From positions 1 to 20,052 of IMG/VR virus record IMGVR_UViG_3300010885_006318: a stretch of 20,052 bases of DNA. The stretch is one strand, 5' to 3'. Position 1 is the stretch's first letter. Each line of letters opens with the position of its first letter. The DNA comes from a virus. Both the position numbers and the translations under genes were made by a program. The notes beneath the pieces were generated by a model. The model worked only from the letters and a program-made list of their open reading frames with translations. It was not told the DNA's origin and ran no database searches. Below, one piece after another: positions 1 through 9,832 of the stretch.

Positions 1-1
1 A

Positions 2-247
2 AACGTTTGGAAGGATGTTAGGAACCGTCTGAAGGAACGATATACTCAGAACCAAGAGGAAATACTAACCGAACAATTAAATCGTCTGTATGACCTTTTA
101 AATCGTTGTAGACTACAAGGTAATAGAAGGATTGAATCAGAAGTTCTAAGAGACATAACAAAGATATTAGGAATGGAAGCACCAAAGAAAGTTGACCTAA
201 CTTCAAATGGTGAAACTATTTCTATTAATATTAATATTACAGAATAA
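2..247 (+). CDS. Probable terminase small subunit, C-terminal part (5' end outside window)
   Basis: The frame is open from base 2 to TAA at 245-247, giving 81 residues with no start inside the window. The first 60 residues are highly charged and should form helices (RLKERYTQNQEE, then EQLNRLYDLLNR). The end reads KILGMEAPKKVDLTSNGETI followed by a short beta-like ISININ tail. Small terminase subunits of Bacteroidota phages often end with a helical oligomerisation region, then a 'KVDxTSNGE' turn and a hydrophobic strand, and the large subunit lies just downstream. Small subunits recognise the packaging site and regulate the large subunit's ATPase. The DNA-binding N-terminus is not visible, so the identification rests on the tail and the neighbourhood. 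Another small helical DNA-binding protein remains possible. Confidence 0.55.
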   Translation, partial: NVWKDVRNRLKERYTQNQEEILTEQLNRLYDLLNRCRLQGNRRIESEVLRDITKILGMEAPKKVDLTSNGETISININITE

Positions 248-260
248 AAAAATTTAAATT

Positions 261-284
261 AAACGGAAGTAATGTTTCGTTTTT
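261..284 (+). terminator. Possible intrinsic terminator after the small terminase gene
   Basis: AAACGGAA (261-268) pairs with TTTCGTTT (275-282) around a six-base loop. All eight positions pair, one as G-U. The 3' arm runs into a T tract (280-284), and A-rich DNA precedes the 5' arm. The stem has only two G-C pairs, so termination may be weak. It lies 13 bases after the stop of the upstream gene and before the methyltransferase. Confidence 0.35.
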
Positions 285-286
285 GA

Positions 287-2927
<2,641 letters not shown>

Positions 2928-2928
2928 A

Positions 2929-2946
2929 ATATATATATATATATAT
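2929..2946. repeat. (AT)9 dinucleotide run ending in the start codon of the next gene
   Basis: Nine AT units fill nearly the whole 17-base gap after the large terminase stop, and the last unit supplies the A and T of the following ATG. A shorter, imperfect AT stretch precedes the methyltransferase start (about 291-306). Such an unpaired, SD-free leader fits initiation as seen in Bacteroidota. Slippage here would change leader length but not the reading frame. Confidence 0.8.
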
Positions 2947-3697
2947 GAGTAATGTAACATTTAATTTTAACGGTAATGATTATAACTTACCTGATTATTT
3001 ATCCATAGAGGATTATGTAAAGATTTTTAAAGTTAAGGATTTGTTTGAGGATGAATATCTTCACGCAAAGGTTATTAACTTATTAACCAGTTGTCCGATG
3101 AATGACTTATTGGAAGCTGAACATCATAAGGTTGAGTTTCTATCCACATCAATCTTCGCCATGGTCCCACGACCACCATATAATTTAGTAGATACATTTG
3201 AATTGAATGGTGTTAAGTACGGGTATCTACCATCATATAAGGAAATTACGTTTGGTGAGTTTGCTGACCTTGATACATTATTAACAAAGAAACCAGAGGA
3301 GGTGATGGATTATCTACATATTATCGCAGCCATCATGTATAGACCAATCATAAGTTCCAAATCCAAACACAACTTTAAGATTGAGAAGTATAATCAAGAG
3401 ACCCTCAACGATAGGGCGGAACTCTTCAAAAAGAAATTAGATGTCAAGTTTGCGTTAGGTGGACAGTTTTTTTTTACCAACTTCGGAAAGAGGTTATCCA
3501 ATTATACCCGTCTATCTTTGACACAGAAGATCAGGAGAGAATGGGAGATGACGAAATGGATAGTAAAGAATTGGAGTCTAGTATGGAAATTACTTTCGAA
3601 AAAAGATTCGGATGGTACGTCGTCCTTAATAGATTATCAGATAACAAAATCAATGAACACGATAAAATCCTTGACAAAAAAATTATTGAAGCGTTAA
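2945..3697 (+). CDS. Tail-assembly-chaperone-like protein, 0-frame product
   Basis: The unshifted frame encodes 250 residues. Residues 1-177 are acidic to neutral and well-formed: 'FNFNGNDYNLPDYLSIEDYVKI', then 'LNGVKYGYLPSYKEITFGEF', 'DLDTLLTKKPEE' and 'LHIIAAIMYRPI', with no signal peptide or convincing membrane helix. After a run of nine T (3467-3475) the character changes: the last 73 residues are basic and unusually Trp/Ser/Lys-rich. From the same point the -1 frame reads as normal acidic/basic protein. I recognise the N-terminal region as a family of Bacteroidota phage proteins of unclear function. The two-frame organisation resembles the G/GT tail assembly chaperones, which guide tail-tube polymerisation around the tape measure. 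The functional name is inference, since the tape measure is not adjacent. Confidence 0.7.
   Translation: MSNVTFNFNGNDYNLPDYLSIEDYVKIFKVKDLFEDEYLHAKVINLLTSCPMNDLLEAEHHKVEFLSTSIFAMVPRPPYNLVDTFELNGVKYGYLPSYKEITFGEFADLDTLLTKKPEEVMDYLHIIAAIMYRPIISSKSKHNFKIEKYNQETLNDRAELFKKKLDVKFALGGQFFFTNFGKRLSNYTRLSLTQKIRREWEMTKWIVKNWSLVWKLLSKKDSDGTSSLIDYQITKSMNTIKSLTKKLLKR
3467..3475 (+). other. Putative -1 ribosomal frameshift site (run of nine T)
   Basis: The bases 3469-3475 form a U UUU UUU heptamer in register with the 0 frame (codons at 3470 and 3473), the X XXY YYZ form used for -1 slippage. Slipping back one base moves reading into a frame that stays open for 99 codons to TAA at 3772-3774. The fusion is predicted to be 276 residues. 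A G-rich AGGTGGA (3457-3463) lies just upstream and could act as an SD-like stimulator, though many Bacteroidota ribosomes use such signals poorly. An undercalled T in assembly (true run of ten) would give the same frame change, so this is not proven. Confidence 0.6.
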
Positions 3698-3774
3698 ATC
3701 AATTGACCTACTTAATAGGTTTGGACGAAGAACAAATAAAACAACAAAAGAAGGCCAACGGATATCTCGCATAA
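3475..3774 (+). CDS. -1 frame extension of the tail-assembly-chaperone-like gene
   Basis: This 99-codon segment is open in the -1 frame directly from the T run to TAA at 3772-3774. Its only internal ATG that could serve as a separate start is at 3541, giving 77 residues. The sequence looks genuinely coding: balanced acidic and basic residues, 'EITFEKRFGWYVVLNRLSDN', 'KKIIEALNQLTYLIGLDEEQ', and a lysine-rich end. It resembles the C-terminal half of phage proteins I know as one continuous polypeptide, with a conserved 'GWY' and a following helix. I therefore read it as the second half of the upstream gene, reached by frameshifting, rather than an independent small gene. Independent translation from 3541 is possible but has no visible ribosome-binding site. 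Confidence 0.65.
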   Translation, partial: YQLRKEVIQLYPSIFDTEDQERMGDDEMDSKELESSMEITFEKRFGWYVVLNRLSDNKINEHDKILDKKIIEALNQLTYLIGLDEEQIKQQKKANGYLA

Positions 3775-3800
3775 TTTCAGCGGTTATTGTTGGTCTTTTT
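3751..3800 (+). terminator. Possible intrinsic terminator at the end of the frameshift gene
   Basis: AAGGCCAAC (3751-3759) pairs with GTTGGTCTT (3789-3797) over nine positions, one of them G-U, and is followed directly by T residues to 3800. The loop of about 29 bases is long for a strong terminator. The 5' arm lies inside the coding end of the -1 frame (Lys-Ala-Asn codons). It is one of the few places in the window where GC-containing bases form a stem before a T tract. Confidence 0.35.
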
Positions 3801-3813
3801 ATATTTAATATTA
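3800..3813 (+). promoter_or_regulatory. AT-rich leader motif TATATTTAATATTA, copy 1
   Basis: These 14 bases recur exactly before the gene at 19268, and the first 11 recur before the gene at 15273. Here the motif lies 7 bases before the ATG at 3821, just after the T tract of a possible terminator. That position would suit either a phage promoter element or an unstructured translation leader. No standard -35/-10 pair can be fitted with confidence. Confidence 0.35.
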
Positions 3814-3820
3814 AGAGAAT

Positions 3821-4825
3821 ATGTTAAATTATAAACAACTAGTATCGTATTTTGGTCAGATAGCCTACCATCATGAACAAATAAATTCATTTGGTGTGGG
3901 TGATTTTGAACAATTAACCAACGATGTCATTACCAAACAGGAACCAAAATATACAAGAATGTATGTTATACCTGAGAATGTTGAGTTAAAACAAAACAAT
4001 ATCCATTATAGTTTTTCAATTATAATAATGGACAAGGTAGAAGAAGATTTATCCAACCTTAAGGAAGTGATGAGTGATACTTTGGAAATATGTACTGATA
4101 TATGGACCATATTCTGGCAGTCATATACATCTGAACAAGGTGATTTTAGTAAGATTGTTGTGGGTGATTACGCACCGGATATACATCCGTTTACAGAAAG
4201 ATTTGAAACAATACTTGCAGGATGGACATTAAACATGAGATTGTCCGTACCATTTGATTACAACTCTTGTAATTTACCAATGGAAGCTTTTAGTTTCCCA
4301 CAAGATGAATCTTTTTCATCTTACATACAAATATTAGATGATTGGCAACAATTCGCTGAGAACCATAAACAATTAAGAAGTTATGGTTTCGGTGATGGTA
4401 GTCAATTAACAAACGATATAATAACAAAGAAGGAACCTGAATATCCTCGTATATATTTTATACCTGATACAACAAAATTAAATGAGAATCATTATCACAT
4501 AACATGGAATGTTATTGTTTGTGATAAAATAGAGGAAGACCAATCAAATCAAATTGAGGTCTTATCAGATTGTCTTGAGATATGTAAGGATTTCTATTCT
4601 AAAGCGTACTTATCAGATTACGATGTTGAGTGGGACGCAGTATTAAACCCATGGTTGGAGGAGACAGAATCTACTCTTGCTGGATGGTCGTTTAATATTT
4701 CCGTTCAACAAAAATTTGATTATAATAGATGTGTTCTTCCAACAACCAACTTTAGTCCTAACTTAACATGGGAAGAGGTTAATGAGTTATGGAGAAAAAT
4801 AAAAGAACAATGGGATAATGTTTAA
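3821..4825 (+). CDS. Tandem-duplicated tail-terminator-like protein
   Basis: The 334 residues contain two copies of one domain. Copy 1 spans about residues 24-153 and copy 2 about 188-307. Shared landmarks in order are: F/YGxGDxxQLTND (24 and 188), TKxEPxYxR (38 and 202), a DKxEEDxSN stretch (71 and 235), SDxLEI (85 and 249), LAGWxxN (132 and 286), and FDYNxCxLP (145 and 299). Copy 2 is about ten residues shorter. A single domain of roughly 130-150 residues with an alpha/beta profile and a 'GW' near its end resembles phage tail terminator/completion proteins, which cap the tail tube and join it to the head. That role is inference. The last 20 residues are a separate charged helix. The gene follows an A/T leader and has no SD. 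Confidence 0.6.
   Translation: MLNYKQLVSYFGQIAYHHEQINSFGVGDFEQLTNDVITKQEPKYTRMYVIPENVELKQNNIHYSFSIIIMDKVEEDLSNLKEVMSDTLEICTDIWTIFWQSYTSEQGDFSKIVVGDYAPDIHPFTERFETILAGWTLNMRLSVPFDYNSCNLPMEAFSFPQDESFSSYIQILDDWQQFAENHKQLRSYGFGDGSQLTNDIITKKEPEYPRIYFIPDTTKLNENHYHITWNVIVCDKIEEDQSNQIEVLSDCLEICKDFYSKAYLSDYDVEWDAVLNPWLEETESTLAGWSFNISVQQKFDYNRCVLPTTNFSPNLTWEEVNELWRKIKEQWDNV
3890..4279 (+). repeat. Domain copy 1 of the duplicated protein
   Basis: This encodes residues 24-153, from FGVGDFEQLTND to FDYNSCNLP. It aligns by eye with 4382-4741 at the protein level. The DNA of the two copies has diverged, so the duplication is not recent. Confidence 0.8.
4382..4741 (+). repeat. Domain copy 2 of the duplicated protein
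   Basis: This encodes residues 188-307, from YGFGDGSQLTND to FDYNRCVLP. It shares the order of landmarks with copy 1 but has a shorter segment before LAGW. Confidence 0.8.
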
Positions 4826-4842
4826 AAAAATATTAATATAAA

Positions 4843-7725
4843 ATGGGTCAATTAAATAATCTTTACGTTAGTAGTTCATTTCAAGGTCTTTTAAAAATGA
4901 CCGATAGTACTAATGGTTTAACTAACACACTACAAACCGTACAAACAGGTGACGGTGATAATTCACCTTTACAGATGAGTTTAACTGAGGTAAACATCTC
5001 AGGTTCATTCACTGTTAATGGTTCACCAATTACAGGAAGTGCGGTTGATACTGGTTCTTTCGCAACCACAGGTTCAAACACTTTTATTGGTAGCCAAATA
5101 ATTGAAGGGAATTTATCTTTCCCAAGTAATTCATTTGTATCAACCGACAATGTATCAGGTGCGTTGTACTTCTCATCATTAAATGGTGGAACATTATATA
5201 TTAACGCTGATGGTGGTGAGGGTAATGTGAATGTTGGTCATAATGGATGGACTGGTAAATTAAATGTAACAGGTTCATTAGGTGTAACTAATATACAAGG
5301 TACAGGAAGTTTATTCTTACAACCAAATCAATCTGACGCAAGATATTTGGAAGTATATAATACATCACCAACTGATACACACATCACCGCAAGTGGTGGT
5401 CAAATATTCTTGGGTAATGATGTAACATATGTTAAGGTTGATAATTACGGTTCAGTTAAACGTATTGATATTGTAGCAGAGAATGATATAAATGTTTCAG
5501 GTTCAATGAGCGTAACAGGTTCAATAGATATAACAGGACAATATCTTGTTAATGGTGTTGCGTTTAGTGGAGGTACAAATGGAACGTCTGGTACTTCAGG
5601 AACAAGTGGTGATTCAGGAAGTAGTGGTAGTTCAGGTACGAGCGGTACATCAGGTACAAGTGGAAGTTCAGGTACATCAGGAAGTAGTGGCAGTAGTGGT
5701 ACATCAGGTGTTGCTGGTTCATCGGGAACAAGTGGAACTTCAGGAGATAGTGGTAGTTCAGGAACTTCAGGAACAAGTGGAACCGCAGGTACATCAGGTA
5801 CAAGTGGAGATAGTTTATTTGCACTAACAGGTTCAGTATGGAACACAACTAATAACGTTGGTGTTACAGGTTCTTTATACGCTGATGGTAATTTATTAAA
5901 TTTATCACTTAACACAACAGTTCAACCATCATTATATTTAACAAGTTCACAAGCGGGACAAGTTAATATAATTAAAGGTTGGAGTGAAAATCCAGCAGCA
6001 AGTGGACCTGGTGCAACACAAGCAAACTATACAGGTTCATTAAGAATCACAGGTTCAAATAACATAGTATCATTACCACAATTAAGAGCCACAGGTAATG
6101 GTGGTGGTGTAGACCAACAAGGTTATATTTCAGGTTCAGATAATACATTAACATCTAATGGTGGTGGAATTTATTTAAACACAGGTTCATTATTATTCCC
6201 TAAAACAACAAACAACTATGTAGGTGCTAACGCAAATATATTAATGAACTTTACCACATCGTCTTTATCGGGTGGTCATCCAATTTTTCAAAATAATACA
6301 TTAAACGCAGGAAACATTACAATTAATAGTAATAGTGGTTCTATTCAAGCTATGGCAGCAAACTTATTGAATGGTGGTAGTATTACATCAACACAAAACT
6401 TTGTAACAAACACAAGACCATCAATATCAACAAATTTAATTAATGGTACTAGTGTTACATTAAATCATATCAGTAGTTCAATCAACTATTCAAGTAACTT
6501 TAATAACTCACCTATTACAGTTAATAACCACGTAAGTAGTTCAAATATTACTAATAACAACGTTACTCTTAATAATAATACATTTTTGGGTGGAGCAGTT
6601 GGAACAGGTCATAACATATATGTATCAGGTTCACAATCATCAAACGTAGCAAGATCATTTAACAATAACTTAATTGGTGGTAATAATAATATTATATCAT
6701 CATCATTTGTTTCATCATCAAATTCAAACTTAACTTCAACCGTAATATTTGGTAGTAACTTATCAGTGTCCGCATCAAATACATCAACAACCGCAGGTGG
6801 TTCAGCATTCTTTGGTAGATTTAATGATACAGGTTCATTATCATTATCACAAGATATAGTTTTCGCAGTAGGAACGGGTACCGCAACATCAACAAGAAGA
6901 ACAGGTTTATCAATTGATAGTGGTTCAAACACAATAATATCTGGTTCATTAACAACAATAGGAACATCAATAGTAAGTAGTTCAAACGTAAATACATCAG
7001 ATAGAACATTTGTTATTCACTCAGGTTCAATGAGAATGTATAATGAATCAGGTTCGATTAGAATTGCGGATGGTACAAACCAACCACAGTTATTCTTTAA
7101 CCCAGCAAGAAAAATAGGTTTCTTCTTAGGTCAATCTAATATGGACCAGACAGATACACAATTTGGTATCACGTCAGGATCAACTGACAACTATACAATG
7201 GGTGGTAACTTTAACAACTTTAGAACAGGTTCAAACAACTTGATGTTAGGTGTTGGTAATATCAGTATTAGGTCAGGTTCTAATAACGTAATTCTCGCAA
7301 AGGCATCAAGTTTCACAACAGGTTCTAATAACTTAATATTAGGTTCTTTACAAGGTATTGATGAAGCACAAGATTATTTCAATGTACAGTTACCAAGTAC
7401 TAGTCAACCAATTATGTTTAAGAGTGGTAGTGCACCTTTAACTATATCAGGTTCATTTGCTGTAACAGGTAATGTGTTATTCGCATCAGGTTCAGATAAA
7501 ACAATGGGAACATTTGTTCTTAATGGTGGAAACCCTGGTACTGCAACAGTATCAAATAGTTTGGTTTCAGCAACAAGTTTAATATTCTTAACCAAACAAA
7601 CAAATACTAATAGTGGAAATGGAACTGTAAGTGTAACATCAAAAGGTGGTGGAACATTTAGTATAACATCAGACCATAATGGAGACGCAGATACGGTAGC
7701 ATACTTAATTATAAACCCATCATAA
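4843..7725 (+). CDS. Long fibre-like structural protein with collagen-like and YadA-like repeats
   Basis: This protein has 960 residues, no cysteine, and is dominated by Gly, Ser, Thr and Asn. The N-terminal 240 residues contain repeated short strands ending in 'GS' (NISGSF, NVTGSLGV, SVTGSI). Residues 244-324 are 27 uninterrupted Gly-X-Y triplets, mostly GTS and GSS, with no proline. The region from about 330 to 790 is Asn/Ser-rich and beta-helix-like. Residues 795-834 carry three 'GSNN' repeats (at 796, 812 and 827) about 15 apart, like the head repeats of YadA-type trimeric adhesins. The final 73 residues form a separate compact beta domain (FVLNGGNPGTATVSN to VAYLIINPS) resembling C-terminal domains of phage fibre or decoration proteins. 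A trimeric, elongated, surface-exposed tail or capsid fibre is the best reading. The ligand cannot be deduced. Confidence 0.75.
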   Translation: MGQLNNLYVSSSFQGLLKMTDSTNGLTNTLQTVQTGDGDNSPLQMSLTEVNISGSFTVNGSPITGSAVDTGSFATTGSNTFIGSQIIEGNLSFPSNSFVSTDNVSGALYFSSLNGGTLYINADGGEGNVNVGHNGWTGKLNVTGSLGVTNIQGTGSLFLQPNQSDARYLEVYNTSPTDTHITASGGQIFLGNDVTYVKVDNYGSVKRIDIVAENDINVSGSMSVTGSIDITGQYLVNGVAFSGGTNGTSGTSGTSGDSGSSGSSGTSGTSGTSGSSGTSGSSGSSGTSGVAGSSGTSGTSGDSGSSGTSGTSGTAGTSGTSGDSLFALTGSVWNTTNNVGVTGSLYADGNLLNLSLNTTVQPSLYLTSSQAGQVNIIKGWSENPAASGPGATQANYTGSLRITGSNNIVSLPQLRATGNGGGVDQQGYISGSDNTLTSNGGGIYLNTGSLLFPKTTNNYVGANANILMNFTTSSLSGGHPIFQNNTLNAGNITINSNSGSIQAMAANLLNGGSITSTQNFVTNTRPSISTNLINGTSVTLNHISSSINYSSNFNNSPITVNNHVSSSNITNNNVTLNNNTFLGGAVGTGHNIYVSGSQSSNVARSFNNNLIGGNNNIISSSFVSSSNSNLTSTVIFGSNLSVSASNTSTTAGGSAFFGRFNDTGSLSLSQDIVFAVGTGTATSTRRTGLSIDSGSNTIISGSLTTIGTSIVSSSNVNTSDRTFVIHSGSMRMYNESGSIRIADGTNQPQLFFNPARKIGFFLGQSNMDQTDTQFGITSGSTDNYTMGGNFNNFRTGSNNLMLGVGNISIRSGSNNVILAKASSFTTGSNNLILGSLQGIDEAQDYFNVQLPSTSQPIMFKSGSAPLTISGSFAVTGNVLFASGSDKTMGTFVLNGGNPGTATVSNSLVSATSLIFLTKQTNTNSGNGTVSVTSKGGGTFSITSDHNGDADTVAYLIINPS
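5572..5814 (+). repeat. 27 Gly-X-Y triplets without proline (collagen-like)
   Basis: Every third codon is glycine (GGT or GGA). X is Thr, Ser, Asp or Val, and Y is almost always Ser. The serine codons switch between TCN and AGY, which no single base change can do, and glycine and threonine codons also vary. The repeat is therefore maintained at protein level rather than being a fresh DNA expansion. Confidence 0.95.
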
Positions 7726-7726
7726 T

Positions 7727-8254
7727 ATGGACTTAAATTTATTAGCACCTATTATTGAGGAGATTGTCAAGGAAAGTTTATCTGATAAGGTATACATATA
7801 CGGACGTTATCAAAAAGGTACAACTAATAGAGTGGCCACAGGTAATTTAAGAAACAGTATTAAAGCAAAGACAGGTCCTAATAAGCAAGGGATACAAGTT
7901 ATTCAATTGTCAGGACCTGGTGGTAAACCATTAATTAACACATACGCATATTGGTTGGCAAATGATAGAGGACCTGGTAATGTGGCAAAGGGTGTGATTG
8001 AGGAGTGGATTATGAACAAAAAAAGTTTTAAAATTAGAGATATGAAAACGGGTAGGTATCTCCCAAAGAATGAAAAGAATGTTAAGAGTGTGGCATATGT
8101 GATTAGACGTAGTATGAAAGCGTTCGGTTATTATAACCAACCTAAGAACTTTTGGGAAATATCAGTAGAAAAGATTTATAAAGACCCAAGAATAACAGAA
8201 TTGATTGCTGACGCAACCATGAATGATTTAGTAAAATTAATTGAAGGAATATGA
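7727..8254 (+). CDS. HK97-gp10-like neck / tail-completion protein
   Basis: This 175-residue basic protein has the landmarks of the HK97 gp10-like group. It has an N-terminal helix (LLAPIIEEIVKE), TGNLRNSI at 38-45, a beta region (GIQVIQLSGPGG), YAYWLANDRGPG at 73-84, then helical segments to the end. Members sit at the head-tail joint or near the tail terminator and help connect tail to head. The start is one base after the preceding stop, and the stop TGA overlaps the next ATG (ATGA), so translation is probably coupled. Only this gene in the window ends in TGA. A related minor tail protein is the main alternative. Confidence 0.65.
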   Translation: MDLNLLAPIIEEIVKESLSDKVYIYGRYQKGTTNRVATGNLRNSIKAKTGPNKQGIQVIQLSGPGGKPLINTYAYWLANDRGPGNVAKGVIEEWIMNKKSFKIRDMKTGRYLPKNEKNVKSVAYVIRRSMKAFGYYNQPKNFWEISVEKIYKDPRITELIADATMNDLVKLIEGI

Positions 8255-9831
8255 CATTTGGTTATCCATCGTTATATAGTAACGGTTTAAATAATAATAC
8301 ACAACTTCGTAGAAGTACTGATATGGTTTACCAAAGAGGTGGAACATATGAAGTTGTTTTAACTGGTGATACCTATGTGTCATCTATGAAATTAAATGTT
8401 GATTTGTATCAAGATAATGATGTCGTTGGTCGTATGTCTGTTATTCCATATCAGGTATCACAATCAGGTTCAACATATTATTATAATTTCAATGTAAGAC
8501 CATATGACTACATGTCAAATTACGTTGAGTCAGAACATTACCAATACTATTGGTTAAACAATTGGTATAATACAACAACTCAAATTAACCTTAATAATCC
8601 ATATCCAAATTCTGTTAAAGCAGCATATAAGTTTGGTTATACATTTATTTCAGGTAATACAACAGTTAATGAATATGTTACCTCACCAAATAATCCATTA
8701 AATCACTTTACAGATATTCCAGCATGTAACTCTGATACATCATTTGTTCCATCTGGTTTCACAAATACGGGGGCATACTTTAATTATGTGGGAGGTATAT
8801 TCCAAATGGATGAGAAGTATTTCCTACCAAACTTTGATCAAGAAATAGGTACTATAATTGGAACTGGTACAACTATTAACACACTTGATGTTTATAGAAG
8901 ATTGTCACCAATGTCTCAGTTCTTAATGGACTATCCAACGGTTCCTGAACAATCAGAGACCTCAAGGTTTTTAACTGAGGCACCAAGGATTCAATATATA
9001 CAAGAAGAAGAAAATTATGTATTATTTTATTTAAATGGACAAACAGGTGATAGACAAGTAATTGAAGCAGACTATGCTGTATTTGAATTTTATGATGAGA
9101 ACAATAATCAAGTAGATTATTTTAACCAAGAATTAAATTTCAGTGGTACAACATATGAATCACCTACAGACTTTGAAAACACACTTGAAATATTCTCATT
9201 ACCATGTGGTCCAAAAGATATAAACAATTTGTTCGCAACAGTAGACTGGTCACAAGTGGCATATTATAAGGTACAATTATGTTATGCATGGCCAACTAAC
9301 CAAGCAAATAGACAAATTCTTGGACCATTAGGACCAGTATCTGAAATATTTTATTTTTATCTATACAATAACTGTCAACCAGAAAACACAAGATTGGTAT
9401 GGTTGAATCAAAGAGGTGGATATGATTATTACACATTCACATCTTTTAGACAAGAAACAAGTAAAATAGCGGCACAAACATATGATAGTAGATACTACGC
9501 AACGGATTTACAATCACCTGATAGAAATGTAGGTCGTTCTTTAAAGACATTTGCGTCAGACGTAAGTAATGAGATTGTTCTTGAAAGTGAATATCTTAAC
9601 TTACCTAAAGCACATTGGATTGAAGGTTTATTTACATCTCCTCAAGTTTATATCATGAAGAGTGACTTCGTATCACCGATGGATAGACAAGATAAAATAT
9701 ATAAAGATTTAACACCAGTACAAGTAATATCAACAGAGGTTGATCATATTACTAAAAAACATAAAAAGTTGAACAAATATAGAATAACATTAAAGTCAGC
9801 ACAGACAACTTTCGTAAATAGAGGTTTCTAA
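8251..9831 (+). CDS. Phage tail structural protein, function unassigned
   Basis: This protein of 526 residues is rich in Tyr, Asn and Thr and should be mostly beta. Early residues include 'STDMVYQRGGTYEVVLTGD' (23-41). Around 374-394 is 'CQPENTRLVWLNQRGGYDYY', a motif I associate with structural proteins of Bacteroidota phages. The C-terminal 90 residues contain 'WIEGLFTSPQVYI' and a strand-rich end (PVQVISTEVDH, then KYRITLKSAQ) resembling baseplate or distal-tail proteins. There is no signal peptide or membrane segment. The start overlaps the previous gene by four bases (ATGA), and only one base separates the stop from the next ATG, so 7727-13660 reads as one translational unit. I infer a tail-tip or baseplate role and cannot name a specific component. 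Confidence 0.6.
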   Translation: MTFGYPSLYSNGLNNNTQLRRSTDMVYQRGGTYEVVLTGDTYVSSMKLNVDLYQDNDVVGRMSVIPYQVSQSGSTYYYNFNVRPYDYMSNYVESEHYQYYWLNNWYNTTTQINLNNPYPNSVKAAYKFGYTFISGNTTVNEYVTSPNNPLNHFTDIPACNSDTSFVPSGFTNTGAYFNYVGGIFQMDEKYFLPNFDQEIGTIIGTGTTINTLDVYRRLSPMSQFLMDYPTVPEQSETSRFLTEAPRIQYIQEEENYVLFYLNGQTGDRQVIEADYAVFEFYDENNNQVDYFNQELNFSGTTYESPTDFENTLEIFSLPCGPKDINNLFATVDWSQVAYYKVQLCYAWPTNQANRQILGPLGPVSEIFYFYLYNNCQPENTRLVWLNQRGGYDYYTFTSFRQETSKIAAQTYDSRYYATDLQSPDRNVGRSLKTFASDVSNEIVLESEYLNLPKAHWIEGLFTSPQVYIMKSDFVSPMDRQDKIYKDLTPVQVISTEVDHITKKHKKLNKYRITLKSAQTTFVNRGF

Positions 9832-9832
9832 T

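Noticed and set aside
5572-5814. CRISPR-like or tandem DNA repeat
   Set aside because: The periodicity is nine bases at codon level with variable synonymous codons. There are no spacers, no constant repeat unit and no cas genes.
5445-5915. Antisense open frame of 156 codons rich in Pro-Leu-Val (and a +1 frame of 93 codons at 5546)
   Set aside because: It is the shadow of the Gly-X-Y repeat: complementing Gly/Ser/Thr codons gives Pro/Val/Leu codons and no stops. There is no start context and no protein-like character.
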